64,000 nt of DNA from contig BCIG01000025.1 in the NCBI GenBank assembly GCA_001599915.1, positions 463,060 through 527,059 on the forward strand. The letters run 5' to 3'. Under the pieces are notes generated by a model. That model saw only the letters and a program-made list of their open reading frames with translations. It searched no databases and was not told where the DNA came from. The position numbers and the translations under genes were made by a program. Below are positions 22,234 to 33,211 of the stretch, piece after piece (the first letter of the stretch is position 1; every line of letters begins with the position of its first letter). Source of the DNA: Symbiotaphrina buchneri (lineage: Eukaryota > Ascomycota > Symbiotaphrinales > Symbiotaphrinaceae).

Positions 22234-25200
22234 ATGAACATGGATCCTTCACGGGCCAGGACCACCACAGCAGCAGCTGGACATCCGACTTCAAGAGATG
22301 CAGATGCCAGTGCCCACACTGAGAGCAGCGGCCCTATCTCACCAAGCCATCTAAACTCGACCCAAGCGCGTTCGAACCCACCACAACGCCATCCGTCTGT
22401 CTCACTGACAGCTGCCCTATCTCGTGCGGCTCAAAACCACGCACAAGCAGCGCATCGATCCAGCCAAGGACCATCTACTTCTACGGTGCGTGTAGAGAGC
22501 GTTGCCAACAGACAGTCGACTTCGACAACCACCAACAAGGAGACACCACCGAAAGAAAGCAGAGTCAACCACCACCAAAACGCCGACCTCGCCGCTGTGA
22601 AGACGGTTGATGGTGACAAGCCACATATTCCAGTAGCGAAGGCGGACAAGGAGAAGAATAAACAATTGAAAATGGCCGAAGAAAAGGCAGAGAGGGCTCG
22701 AAAGACCCAGCAGGACGAGGTAGACCGTTCTTGCCCGTGAATCATTTCCCTGATGCTTGTCTAACACATCTTGGCATTTAGGCGTTGCAGAACCTCAAAT
22801 CCGATCTTGATAATCTTCGAACAATGGCGACATGCCGCGTCTGCGTCAGACTGTTGTACGAGCCCTACACGCTGGCCTGTGGACACACATTTTGCTATAG
22901 CGTACGTTTACACAATACACCTACTCTTCAAGCTCCTAACGGCTTCTAGTGCCTTTGTCAATGGTTCGTCAACAATAAGAAGAATAAGACCTGCCCGGAC
23001 TGCCGTGCGCGAGTGATGCAACAGCCGGCTCCGGCTTATTTGGTGAGTTTATGTTGGATCTCATCAGCCTTTCTTTGCGACTGACATGCTTCTACGAAGA
23101 TCCGTGAGATGACCGAGATCTTCATCAACCGAGCTGAAAATCTGCCGTCAGGAGAGACGGCTGCTCAGCACCGGAAGTGGCAGAAGGAAGAATCTGAGAT
23201 GGTTGAGCGCGATCGTTCAAGTACCGATGTGGCTGTTGGTGGCCTGTTCAAGGGCTGTTTCAGGTCAACAAGACCCGGGCTGGATCTGAGGGCCATAAGA
23301 GATGAAGGGATGGCGTCGTCCGGTGCCCGAGGTGCGCCTGGGAGCTTGAAGAAGGCTTCTGCCCTGGATGCGCGTTGCGTTTCGACGACGATGGCAGGGT
23401 GGCATTTGGCGGGTTTAGTGACATGGACGAGAGCTCGGACCGGGAATTTTCTAGTGAAGAGTTGGATGAAGAAATCGACATGGAAGATGCCGATGCGATA
23501 CTTGGCTTTGACACATATGATGACTACACAGGATATTCGGATGATGGATCAACGCAGTATCAGGGCTCTGAATACGACTTTGCAAGCGCGAATTATGCCA
23601 TACAGAGAGCCTTGGCAAGGGGACATATAGGGCCACCTCCACGGCGACTCGCAGCACATAGTGCAGCCCACAGCTGGAGAAGGAGTAGGAGCTATAGCGC
23701 GAGCATTGTTTCTGATATGCAAACTTCCGAAGATGGAGAGATGGAGACTCTTGAAGAAGAAAGCGAAGAAGAAAGCGAAGAGGCCAGCTCGTTGAACAGT
23801 TTTATCGTCGATGATCAGCCGGATGAACAGAGAACGAGAAACCGAGCAAGTGCAACGCGGCTTGGAGCCGGCCGAGAGAGAGGCTTACGACGTGTCGTTA
23901 CCGACTCTACGAGCGGGGAATCACAACACCAAATTGACGATGAATTTGACGAAGGGGGTGATGTATCGAATGGTAGACGGCGTAGACCTCCAGCAAGGAC
24001 GCAGTCAGCTAGGAGGCTTGTGAATAGGAGGCCTGTGGCTCCTTCCGTATCGACTGAAGAAGATTATGAAGGTCGCGACGTCGAAGAGGACACTGAAGCT
24101 CTTTTAAGAGACGGATGGGCTCAGCTGGGCCGTGGCCCCGATGATGAGTTGCGGGGAGACGACGATGACGATACAAACACCACGGTTGGGTGGCCTCCGA
24201 GTAGTATGGTCCTGGATAGGGAAAGGCTAGGCGACTCAATAACACCAACCGTTGAAAGACTACGAGCACGTGTGCGGCCCGCTTCGCGTACGGCGACTCG
24301 CCCACTGGCCGATGGCTCCAGGGGACTACGGCGACGGAGTTCGGTCATCTCTATCGCCTCGACTGCGAACTATGAGAACGGCGAAGCTGAGGACGAAGAT
24401 TCGGATGACGGCTCCGTGAGCATGGACCCTGACGGCGATGTAGAAATGGAAGGCTCGCCAGACAATCAGCTACATACACGCCATATTGGACTTCCGCCGA
24501 ACCTGTCAGGCTTAACTGATACTCGCCGCGCTATTGCCCCTAGAGGGACGTCGGCAGCAGATGCCATCGACGCTGAGAGTGACTCAACCTCTGACGCATC
24601 AGTAAGAGCACCGAGGAGACGGCGCCCGACCCGGCGACGGCAAACTGAGTATGACCCAAGAATTAGTCTCATGTTTGCGCAGCATCAGGAAGAGCTAAGG
24701 GGGGCAGTGAGTAATTTTACCGACGCATCCTCTCTGGACCAGCTAGAGACTTTCCGTACGACGACTCCGACGATAACTCGACCGAGGACTGCCAATCGGC
24801 GACGCTCTTCACAGCAGCTGGCAAGTCTAGACTCAGTCATCATGCCATCCGCCCAGAATCCTGTGCAGTCATTGTCTCCATCGACTACCGGCTCAAGGTA
24901 CCCCCGTGCTGGCTTTTCTGCGTCTGGGGCGGGTCTTATGTCTGGCCTACAATCAGCCTCTAGTTTCCCAGGGCATTCAAGTGGCATTCGTGCACAGTCG
25001 GGCTTTCCAGATCCAGTTACCAATCCTGACGCAAGTCTTCGACCATTGGACGTACCGGTAGCTGGAAACTCCTCGCAAAATCAACCAGGAGGATCAAATG
25101 ATTTCGGCCTCCATGCTTTCCCAACTGCATCTCACTCTAATTATTTGGGTCTGGACCGGCCAGCTAGTAGAGCGGCTTCGTTGTCTGCTTCCGCTGGTTC

Positions 25201-26128
25201 TGTCCGGTGGAATCCTGCTAGTCGAGATGTTGGTCTATCCTCATTACCTCATCCCTGGATTGCTCAAACACCTGGGTTGAACTTTGCCGCCCGTCAGCTA
25301 CGCAACCCCTGGGCGCGCTTCGTCAGCCCGAGGCGGTCCACGCGGACGCTAAGAGAACAATCATCAACAGCCACCCTGCGGCCCAGCAACTCTCGTCGAA
25401 CCTTACGCGAACAACCTTCTCAAGCCAGTGTTAGGAGTGGCGGCATACCATCGCAGTCAGTGAGAGTTCAACCGTCTAGGACGACGCTGAGGCATGCGCC
25501 GTCTCATAATCGTATACGTTCTCAGGGGTCCATCAACTCCATGCGGTCAGTATCAGCGACCCCGACGCCTCAGGCTCAGATCTCTCAAGGGGCGGTTCCT
25601 GGTACGCCAACACATCGGCCACCCCCTAATGGAGCCCGTAGACTGTCCGACGAGGAAGCCCGACGCCGTGGCAGCGAAGTTGTGCGGCGGCGCCAGGAGG
25701 AGCTTGGCGTAGGCCATGGTCCCAACAATCCATTCTCTCGTCAGCTCTCCGGGCAAGGGGGTAGAGGTGACAGTGCTGCTCCTTCAGTTGATGGACAACG
25801 GCCCCATGCCGAGATGGGAGGACATACTTCGTTGTCTACCACCCAACGCAGTACATCCGCCCCAATCAGCACAGGCCTGGCAGCATCCTTGCACACAACT
25901 ATCGCGGAAGAACGTCGCGAGGCGACTCTAGGACGGAGAGGCAGCCATCGGAATATCAATGCGGCCAGCGGAGCGGCGGCAGCCTCTGCTGCCACTGGCG
26001 GCTCTTCATCTGGACTCTCTGCGGGGGTCAGACGTACCAGAGCTGGTCCCGGGGTGGGCACTTCAATCTACGGATACCATGTTGACAACCTGCGCATGAG
26101 CTTAACGAACCCTGTGGCCAATACTTAA
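22234..26128 (+). CDS. RING-finger protein (probable E3 ubiquitin ligase), with an apparent one-base frameshift
   Basis: Exons 22234-22719, 22782-22901, 22950-23042 and 23100-26128; about 1242 aa if one base is missing near 23307-23309. A C3HC4 RING is built from three exons: CRVC (180-183), CGHTFC (195-200), C203 and CPDC (217-220). A Lys/Glu helix precedes it. A conserved GLFKGCF block and a putative second zinc site (RCPRC...CPGC) follow. The ~900 C-terminal residues are disordered, acidic first and then Ser/Arg-rich. Between RAIRDEG and DGVVRCP the reading frame changes at GATGAAGGGATGG. Either one G is missing or a weak intron (donor GTTTCA at about 23257) removes 52 nt. RINGs of this type normally transfer ubiquitin; the substrate is unknown. 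Confidence 0.8.
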
Positions 26129-26443
26129 CATGATAACTTTTATTATTTCTTCGCTCCTTAAAGTATGGGGCTTCATAGCACTGGACGGCGTTCGGCAAGG
26201 CGTGTGCTGAAGTAGCTAGCATTTTCTGGCGTTACGTCTCTCTGGGAGGGAGGCGTAATAAGGTCCTTCTTTACATTGCACAGGACATTGATGAATCTAA
26301 CGTCGTGCGTACGGCCCTTGCTCTTATCACACAATGCAATAGGTGGCTACGACTGGGGCAAAGCATGCACGTAGGCACGTGTATCATGACGACTGTCAAC
26401 AACGATTGTAGCAGTAAATAGCTTCATTTGCTGGTATCATCAC
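26129..26443. other. Tail-to-tail intergenic, RING gene / RRP9
   Basis: 315 bp between two stops, presumably both 3' UTRs. Nothing else is visible. Confidence 0.35.
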
Positions 26444-28273
26444 TCATGGGACTACCTGCCCCGAAGGAACCCCTGATGGATCGTTGCCATCACCCGTCGG
26501 ATCGTCGCCCAGTTCCTGCACCGGTACAGTAAGCACGAGCGCTCCATTCTTGCCCTTCACCTTGAACCACCTGCCGAGCCGGTTCTCGCAACCAATTCCC
26601 ACAACGATGGAAATCCCTTGCCTCCCTCTCTCGCCTTTCTCTAATACGGCAATGCCATTGACCACGCCCCGCACTAGCTTGCTTTCAGAGTTAGATGCCT
26701 GGTTCGAGTCGTCAAGCTCAACACTGCGACCGTCGGCGCCGTTGTCTCCAGGGAGCAGGCCAACAGGACCCAGAGGCTCAAGCTTGCGCTTGTCGTCACT
26801 GATCTTCCAAGCTTGAATCCATCCATCCCAACTTCCGCTGAGGATAAGGTCCGAGTAGGGTACGGTTGCCAGGGCGGTAATCCACCTCGGCTGCGGTGGG
26901 GGTGGCACGAATTGGCTAATGTCCTGCTCAGCGGAAGCCTCTTCCGGGGGCAAGGGCGGATCGATGCCATGGGCGAGAGGATATGTGAAGACGGGTTTCT
27001 TCTTGTGTATGGACCATAAAGACAGCGAGCCATTGTCACTGCCAGTCACGAAAGTATCTTCGTCCACCATGGCGACGCGGTCCATGCTCCCCTCTGTGAA
27101 TTGCGGCCTCCCGCTCTGGCCTGCCTTGCCTTTCTTTTCACCACCACCGCCACGAAACACCAGCTGTGTCTCTTCTACCACTTTCCATAACCGTGCTGTG
27201 CGATCTCTTGCACCCACGCTTACGCACCGTTCTTGAGCTAAGGTGGCGACATCAACCACTTCATCTTGGTGGCCGAACAACGTCTCGATATAGGCCAACT
27301 CATCCAAACTCCAGACCTTGACTGTGCGATCCTTCGAACTAGAGTAGAGCTGATTCGTGCCTCGACGGAATGCCAAACCAGTGACAGCATCTCGATGTTG
27401 AGTAAAAACCTTTATCGGGCTGAGGTCATCGGCGTCCCATACTATAAGCCGTCTGTCTCGTCCACCGGTGACGACAAACTTCCCGTCTTGGGAAGCGGCA
27501 ACGGCAAGAATTTGGTCAACGTGACCTTTGTAGGTCGTATCAGTGGCTTTGTTCTTATTTCCTTTAGTGTAGGCCAGCTGTTTGGGCCTCCGTCGCTGTG
27601 GCCGCCGCCGCCTCCCCAGGCCATCTTTGGAGGGGTTATCCTCCTGTCCAGCGGGTAATTCCCATTTGATTAAAGTCATGTCCTTGGACACAGTATACGC
27701 AAACGCACCGCTCACCGCTACCCCAGTTGTCGAGAGTGTATCCGCCCTGAAGGCAGTACAGGAAGCCTGACTTAGAGAGAGATTCGATGCTATCCGTCGA
27801 TAGAGACGGCCTTTTGTTTCAGCCTACACACATTGTCAGCCAATCCGTGCAAAAAGAATATATGACGGCCATGAATATCCATGGTGCAGACATACAACAT
27901 CCTCTTTTAACCTTTCAGCAATCAAGTCTCTGTCAACATCTGCTGCATCAAATCCAATTGGCTCGTCCACTTCTTCCCTGATGTTCTCAAGATACCGCTC
28001 GGCAAGCCTCAGCCTCCGTTCTGCTGCGGTCTCATCTCCGTGCTCCGATTCTGAGGTGTCATGTTCTTCGGCAGCTTCGCTGGCAGCCTGTGAGGAGATA
28101 TCGTCTTCCAAATCACTGCCAGATATAGACTCGTCCCGGTCTGCTCTTGCCATTTTTTGGCTTCTCCCATTCGTGGTTGGGACGGGGCCCTTTTGTTTCG
28201 ATCCGTGGGTATGGCCGGTGTCTGCACGCTTCCGCTTTCGTTGAGATGCCGGGGTAGTAAAAAAAGACGACAT
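26444..28273 (-). CDS. RRP9: RRP9 (U3-55K), WD40 protein of the U3 snoRNP
   Basis: Two exons, 27896-28273 and 26444-27823, phase 0; 585 aa. The junction reads RLKEDV + AETKGRLYRRIAS, a conserved Rrp9 motif. The N-terminus is basic and then acidic (SSFFTTPASQRKRKR; SGSDLEDDISSQ), followed by a seven-bladed propeller with SKDMTLIKWE, KFVVTGGRDRRLIVWD, SKDRTVKVWS and SGSWDGWIQAWK. Rrp9 binds the U3 box B/C motif and is needed for 18S pre-rRNA processing in the nucleolus, the same machinery as UTP13. Blade loops contain lineage-specific Pro- and Gly-rich insertions (e.g. PPLPPEE, GGGGEKKGKAG). Confidence 0.93.
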
Positions 28274-28701
28274 GGCTGGTGCTATGACTCTGAGACGTCA
28301 AGCTGATCAGCTCTTTCAAGCATGCCGCGCAGCCCTTGGAGTGTCAAGCTGGTATTATTAGGGCGGGGAGGCGGCAGCGCTGTCTCCTGGACCTTCAATC
28401 TTGAACTTTTTCTTTAGCGGCTTTTTGAGTCTTTTGACGTTCTTGGTCCGAGCGTCTCGAGGCTGCATAGAATCTTGGCATTCTTTTAGCGCGAGATTAT
28501 GTAATCGGGCTTGAGCCGGTCGGTGAAGGTGCAGGCACCGGAGCTCGCGCGTTCACCTCCATGCAGCCTGTCGACCAATACTGACTGCTACCGACGTAGC
28601 TACCTTACCTTACCTTAAGCTTCGCTCTCTCCTCCGCCCCATAGACTCAGTGTTCGCTGCAACTGTCATCTCATCTCTCTTTCTCCCTCTGATCCTGCAT
28701 T
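28274..28701. promoter_or_regulatory. Divergent promoter, RRP9 / PRE1
   Basis: 428 bp between divergent genes. It carries TACCTTACCTTACCTTAAGC at 28601-28620, about 90 bp before PRE1, and the small basic open frame listed separately. The stretch before PRE1 is CT-rich. Confidence 0.45.
28358..28468 (-). other. Possible small basic open reading frame, 36 aa
   Basis: An ATG at 28468 opens a 36-residue frame with a strongly basic core (NVKRLKKPLKKKFKIEGPG) and a stop at 28358. The frame stays open upstream for about 30 more codons. It lies between RRP9 and PRE1 and might be part of a leader or a real micro-protein. I do not recognise it, and chance is the default explanation. Confidence 0.18.
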
Positions 28702-29574
28702 ATGTGAACCATTCTCCAACCCAGGTCCAGACTAGAATGACGTTGGCTAACTCTTCCTAGGGAGGTCCTACTTGGGATCACAGGCAGGGACTTCACAATC
28801 ATTGCAGCCTCCAAGGCCGCGATGAGGGGGGCTACCATACTTAAAGGCTCGGACGACAAGACAAGGCAGCTCAATAAGAATACCTTAATGGCATTCTCAG
28901 GCGAAGCTGGCGACACAGGTACAGATCAACTGTCTGGTAGAGAAACAGAGCAAATCTGACAGGGTGATTAGTACAATTCGCGGAGTTCGTACAAGCAAAT
29001 ATACAGCTTTACTCGATGCGAAATGAGACCGACCTGTCTCCCTCGGCCGTTGCAAGCTTTGTGCGAAGTGAGCTAGCCAGAAGCTTAAGGTCAAGAAAGC
29101 CATATACGGTCAACCTGCTCCTGGGTGGTGTCGACCCCATCACCGAGAAGCCTAGCCTCTACTGGTGTGACTACTTGGCCTCGCTGGCGCCTCTTCCATA
29201 CGCGGCCCACGGATACGCGCAGTAAGCTATCCTCTACTACTTTACACATAATGCAGTTTCGATGCCGCAAAGAATACGGGTTCGCCATGGCTGACCTGTG
29301 TACTACCTAGGTATTACTGCTTATCCATACTCGATAAACATCACCACCCAGACATCGACTACGACAGAGGCATGGAGATCTTGAGAATGTGCACAGATGA
29401 GCTGCAGCGCAGGCTACCGATAGATTTCAAGGGCGTATGTTGCCGCCGCTGTGTCTTCCTGTCCGCGTGTTGTTGCTAACTGTCAGATTCGGGCAGGTAT
29501 TCGTAAAGGTGATTACAAAGGATGGCATCAGAGAGGTCGACTATGATGATAGCAAGAAAGTCTACAGTGCATGA
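28702..29574 (+). CDS. PRE1: PRE1, 20S proteasome beta-4 subunit; start codon split by an intron
   Basis: Five exons: 28702-28703, 28761-28918, 28972-29221, 29311-29434, 29497-29574; 203 aa. The mature product reads [19 protein letters not shown] and continues through [18 protein letters not shown] to [12 protein letters not shown], as in fungal beta-4. The only ATG that fits is assembled from AT at 28702-28703 and the G at 28761, across a 57-nt intron with donor GTGAAC, branch GGCTAAC and acceptor CCTAG. Beta-4 is a non-catalytic core-particle subunit; no processed N-terminal Thr is expected or seen. The last intron uses the GGGCAG acceptor, because an earlier AG would give a non-family tail. 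Confidence 0.92.
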
Positions 29575-30032
29575 ATGGGCGTCGCATCGGGGTTCTGGAC
29601 CGTTACATTGCTGGGTCATCGCCTGTAAATCCGTTACGAAAAGTAATCCGATGGAATTTTCAAGGCGGAATTGATGGCAATATATTGGGCCTTTCGCATG
29701 CGTTCAATGCTCCGGTAGTGCTTTACGTCCGTTGCGCACTGTGCAGTCACTTCCAACCCGAGTCACGGGTTGCACGCGTCGAAAGGTAGTTCTGCTACCT
29801 CGACGCGCCTCGTGCCTGAAGCTGCACCACCGTAGGGCTATTTAATCCCTTCCTTTTCTCCCTCTTCTTCCTGATTTTCCATCTCACGCTGTCTCACACT
29901 ATCTCACACTATCTCACGCCACCCTATCTCCACGCTCCAGGTCCCATCGTTCAATATCTCAGATATCCGCTGTCCACAACTTCTCCGCTAGACACCACTA
30001 AACGTCTGCATTTTCTTCTGCATAGTCAGACT
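29575..30032. promoter_or_regulatory. Intergenic, PRE1 3' flank / promoter of the HMG-like gene
   Basis: 458 bp. Two adjacent inverted repeats are present: AACCCG-AGTCA-CGGGTT (29755-29771) and an imperfect hairpin at 29775-29807. A pyrimidine-rich leader (29845-29945) contains three near-tandem copies of ACTATCTCAC/TGTCTCAC. Confidence 0.5.
29775..29807. repeat. Imperfect inverted repeat (potential hairpin)
   Basis: The left arm CGCGTCGA + GGTAG pairs with CTACC + TCGACGCG, with a 2-nt AA bulge and a TTCTG loop, giving 13 paired positions. It lies immediately after a second small inverted repeat. The role is unknown; a dimeric transcription-factor site is as likely as an RNA structure. Confidence 0.6.
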
Positions 30033-30514
30033 ATGGCACCGGGGCCTTCGATCTTTGGCGGTGGTATGCTCCACATCCTGAACTCGCTCATGTTCTACTC
30101 GGCATCAGCCCGATCATGTCCCTTTCCCCACTGACCAGTATCTTATGCAGGCGGAGCTGGGGCGTATGGTACTGCCGCAAGGGTGGCGAAGTCTGCATCG
30201 TCAGCTAAGAAACGCCGTGATGCCAACCGCAATTCAATCCGGTCAAAGCCCACAGCTTACAACAAGTTCAGTATGTCAGCTTTATTCACGTTTGGTCACT
30301 ATTATTTTTGCTCACTGCAACCTTTACAGTCAAAGCGAAGTGGGCCGATCTGAAAGCTGAAAACCCAGAGAAAGACCATTCTGAGCTCAAGCAGATGATT
30401 TCAAATTTGGTAAGTCGTGCGGTCTTGTCTGTAGTTACCTATGACACGTGCTGAACGCACCACTGGCAGTGGAAGGAACACAAGGCACAGCACGGCAACA
30501 ACTTCAGCCCCTGA
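30033..30514 (+). CDS. Small HMG-box/YABBY-like protein
   Basis: Four exons, 30033-30063, 30151-30270, 30330-30409 and 30470-30514, giving 91 aa. It starts MAPGPSIFGGGGAGAYG. A basic stretch (AKKRRDANRNSIRSK) leads into PTAYNKFIKAKWADLKAENP and then HSELKQMISNLWKEHKAQHG. The P-x-AYN-x-F and LK-x-NP...W pattern matches the HMG-box-like fold of YABBY domains, which occurs in short fungal proteins. DNA binding in the nucleus is a reasonable inference but untested. All four exons join in frame, which supports a real gene despite its size. It ends 225 bp from ILM1, tail to tail. Confidence 0.7.
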
Positions 30515-30739
30515 TTTCAGACAGACTGCGCAATCACAGATATTTTCAGCTTTGATTTGTATCTGTCAACTTGGCAGGGTTCACATCGCTGTCAAGAGGC
30601 CCCGGCTAGCTTGAAGGATCAAACTGCTGGGCGCATTGCTGTACGATGGAGCTTTGAGACGACACCATAGGCCCAATCGGGCCGCCACAATAGGCTTTTG
30701 CAAATCTCCTCGCTACTGCTGAATGATAAAGGCGCTGAA

Positions 30740-31360
30740 TCAATCCAATTCTTCCTCCGCCTCCGCCTTCTCTGCTGCTTTCGTAGCACTCTTCCCTCTT
30801 TCGTCCCTGATGGTAACAAAAATCTGCATCCGTCAATGTTAGCAGGTTTGTTGAGAGGTCTATGATTTGAGATCGAGTAGTCTCGGGAACATCTGCATCC
30901 CGGGGATCCGGCTGTGACGTACCCAGAACCAAGTGACCATTTCCAGAAAGGCCCAAGTAAAGACAAATGCGTTGCTTAAGAGATGTGCAAGTCCTTCGGT
31001 CTTACGTGGTCCAGCCATACTATCTGGCCTAGATAGATAGCTATACCCGGCGACAATGAAAAAGAATAGTAGGCGGATAGGCGCCTGCGTCGACCAATGC
31101 CACCTTGCAACCTCTTCGGGCTGAGAGACTGCAACAAGATCCGACACGCCCAAGAAGATAAGCAACAGAGACGCAAAGGCCGAGATGGGATTGGTCTTCA
31201 TGAAGCTAGACGGTGGCTGAGGAAGGTCCATGGCCTCGCCGAGAATGAACACCAGGTTCTGGTCGACTAGGACCCGAGGCGACGTCAGGAGGTAGAAGGC
31301 CATGGTGAGGTGGAATAGGGACAGCCCGGTGATGAGCATATAGGAAGAGAGGACGGCCAT
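30740..31360 (-). CDS. ILM1: ILM1-family membrane protein
   Basis: Two exons, 30923-31360 and 30740-30823, phase 0; 173 aa. The N-terminus carries LITGLSLFHLTMAFYLLTSP and QNLVFILGEAM, the signature of the fungal ILM1 family (increased loss of mitochondrial DNA). Four hydrophobic segments can be traced: residues ~5-30, 55-80, 90-115 and 125-146. After the intron (GTACGT...GCTAAC...GCAG) comes IFVTIRDERGKSATKAAEKA, a conserved charged tail that fits the family. In yeast, loss of Ilm1 destabilises mtDNA and the protein localises to ER/mitochondria. The molecular function is not established. Confidence 0.87.
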
Positions 31361-31723
31361 GATCGCTAGGTAGTACCACAAAGAACCAATGAAAGAAGTC
31401 GAGACACCAGCGGGATGCGATGACCAACTTGAATATCACGTCCAGCTGCAGTTGCATATGGTAGCGAATGTGAAGGCTTGATCTGATGGCGACAAATATC
31501 TACTATCGGTCTTTGGTGCCGGCCAGTATTTTCCCCGGGCTCCGACTGTCCTCTAGCTTGATCGGGATAGCGTCAGCGGTATCCCCGAGTCCCAGAATAT
31601 CTTGTATGAGTTTGTACAAGACGTCGTAACATACCAACCTGCGCAGGTCCTGTTCACGAGCGACTGTACTCTCAATGGAGTCTTGAAGGTCCCATTTATG
31701 CACAGTGATATGACCGCCTCGCC
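31361..31723. promoter_or_regulatory. Divergent promoter, ILM1 / CDC43
   Basis: 363 bp. A 66-codon open frame on the minus strand (31503-31703) lies here but has no recognised motif, and I do not call it a gene. Confidence 0.35.
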
Positions 31724-33211
31724 ATGTCGGCGACGGATCAAGATGTCCTGCGAAAGGACCGGCACTTGAAGTATTGGCTACGCTGCCTCAGAACGTTGCT
31801 ACCCCACTACTACACCTCCAACGACAGCTCTCGTATGAGCCTTGCCTTTTTCACCATCGCCGCTCTCGATCTACTGCAATATCTGGACAGTCAGGTTTCG
31901 GACGCGGAGCGCCAGGGCTACATAGACTGGATCTATCATTGTCAGCATCCCACGGGCGGATTTCGAGGATTCCCAGGAACTGACTTTGGATCTCTACGAT
32001 CTGAGGAGAACGCCCAATGGGATCCAATAAACTTGCCTGCGACATACTTCGCTCTCACGACTTTGTTAATACTCGGGGATGACCTGACCCGGGTGGATCG
32101 GGATGCTTGCCTGAGCTGGCTGCCCCGGTTGCAGAGAGCGGACGGAAGCTTTGGGGAAATAGTCGGCTCAGATGGCACTGTCCTAGGAGGCCGAGACTTA
32201 AAGTTCTGCTATTGTGCGTCGGGCGTCAGATGGATCTTGGGCGGTTCGCAAGGCCGGAATATCGAACCCGGCAATGATATCGACACAGATAAACTAGTGG
32301 AATACATAAACAGTGTAGAGGTATTTCGTCCCAAACAATCACAGTCTTTCAACAGCTGATGGCATGCTGACAGACCTACGAAGGTGGGATCTCTGATGCT
32401 CCGTATCATGAAGCCCACGGTATGTCCACTTGTCTGCTGGTGGAAGTGCTGAAGTTCTGCACTGACCCTGGCCTTCCAGCCGGTTATACTTACTGTGCTA
32501 TCGGCTCTTTGTCTTTCCTCGGCAGAGGATGCGAGGCCAGTCGAGCAGCCGAGAAGGGCGGTTTCGAATACATGAAGTTAAAATGTCCCGAGGACACAGT
32601 AAGATGGCTTGTCGCCAGGCAAACGTCGATGTTGGTGGACTATCGAGATCCCGAAGACGACGACGCTGATGAACCGAATCCTGCTGCCGGCGGCGTGATG
32701 GACGGGGTGTGGAATGTGGATCTAAATCGTCCAGCCTCGCCGTCCATTATTCCGTCTGATGATGATCTACGCTGGGCTGGCTTCACAGGAAGGTGTAACA
32801 AGGTCGCCGACACCTGTTACTCCTTCTGGGTGGGAGGCTCATTAGCGGTACGTAACTCTACATAATTGCTCTCTGAGATGCGCAAGCTGATGGTTTGCCA
32901 GATACTTGACAGGTTTGACCTCACGGATCTGGAGGCGAATCGCAGATATCTGCTAGAGAAGACCCAACACCCCGTCGGAGGCTTTGGGAAACTGCCAGAT
33001 GATCCGCCGGGTGAGTCGAGTCATGTCCTGTTCATATGACAAACCATCCTTGATACTGACTGAGTGGTAATGAATAGATATGTATCACGGCTACTTGGGT
33101 TTGGCATCCCTTGCGCTGCTTCGCGAGCCGGGTTTGAAAGATTTCGACCCCACCTTATGTGCGAGTACAGATGCCAAGAACCACCTTGAGAGCCTCCCGT
33201 GGTGGGGCTGA
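31724..33211 (+). CDS. CDC43: CDC43, beta subunit of geranylgeranyltransferase type I
   Basis: Five exons: 31724-32320, 32374-32419, 32480-32847, 32902-33010, 33078-33211; 417 aa. Prenyltransferase alpha-alpha repeats are visible (QHPTGGFRGFPG, LQRADGSFGE, TYEGGISD, KTQHPVGGFGKLPDDPPD). The zinc ligands are recognisable as D325 and C327 in VADTCYSFWVGG and H377 in MYHGYLGLA. With the shared alpha subunit Ram2, it attaches geranylgeranyl to CaaX proteins such as Rho1 and Cdc42 in the cytosol. A ~45-residue acidic loop (DPEDDDADEPNP region) is inserted before the zinc site. GGFGK in the product-side repeat and the overall spacing favour GGTase I over farnesyltransferase. Confidence 0.92.

Noticed and set aside
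31503-31703. 66-codon minus-strand open frame between ILM1 and CDC43
   Set aside because: It does not join ILM1 in frame with usable splice sites and has no recognised motif.
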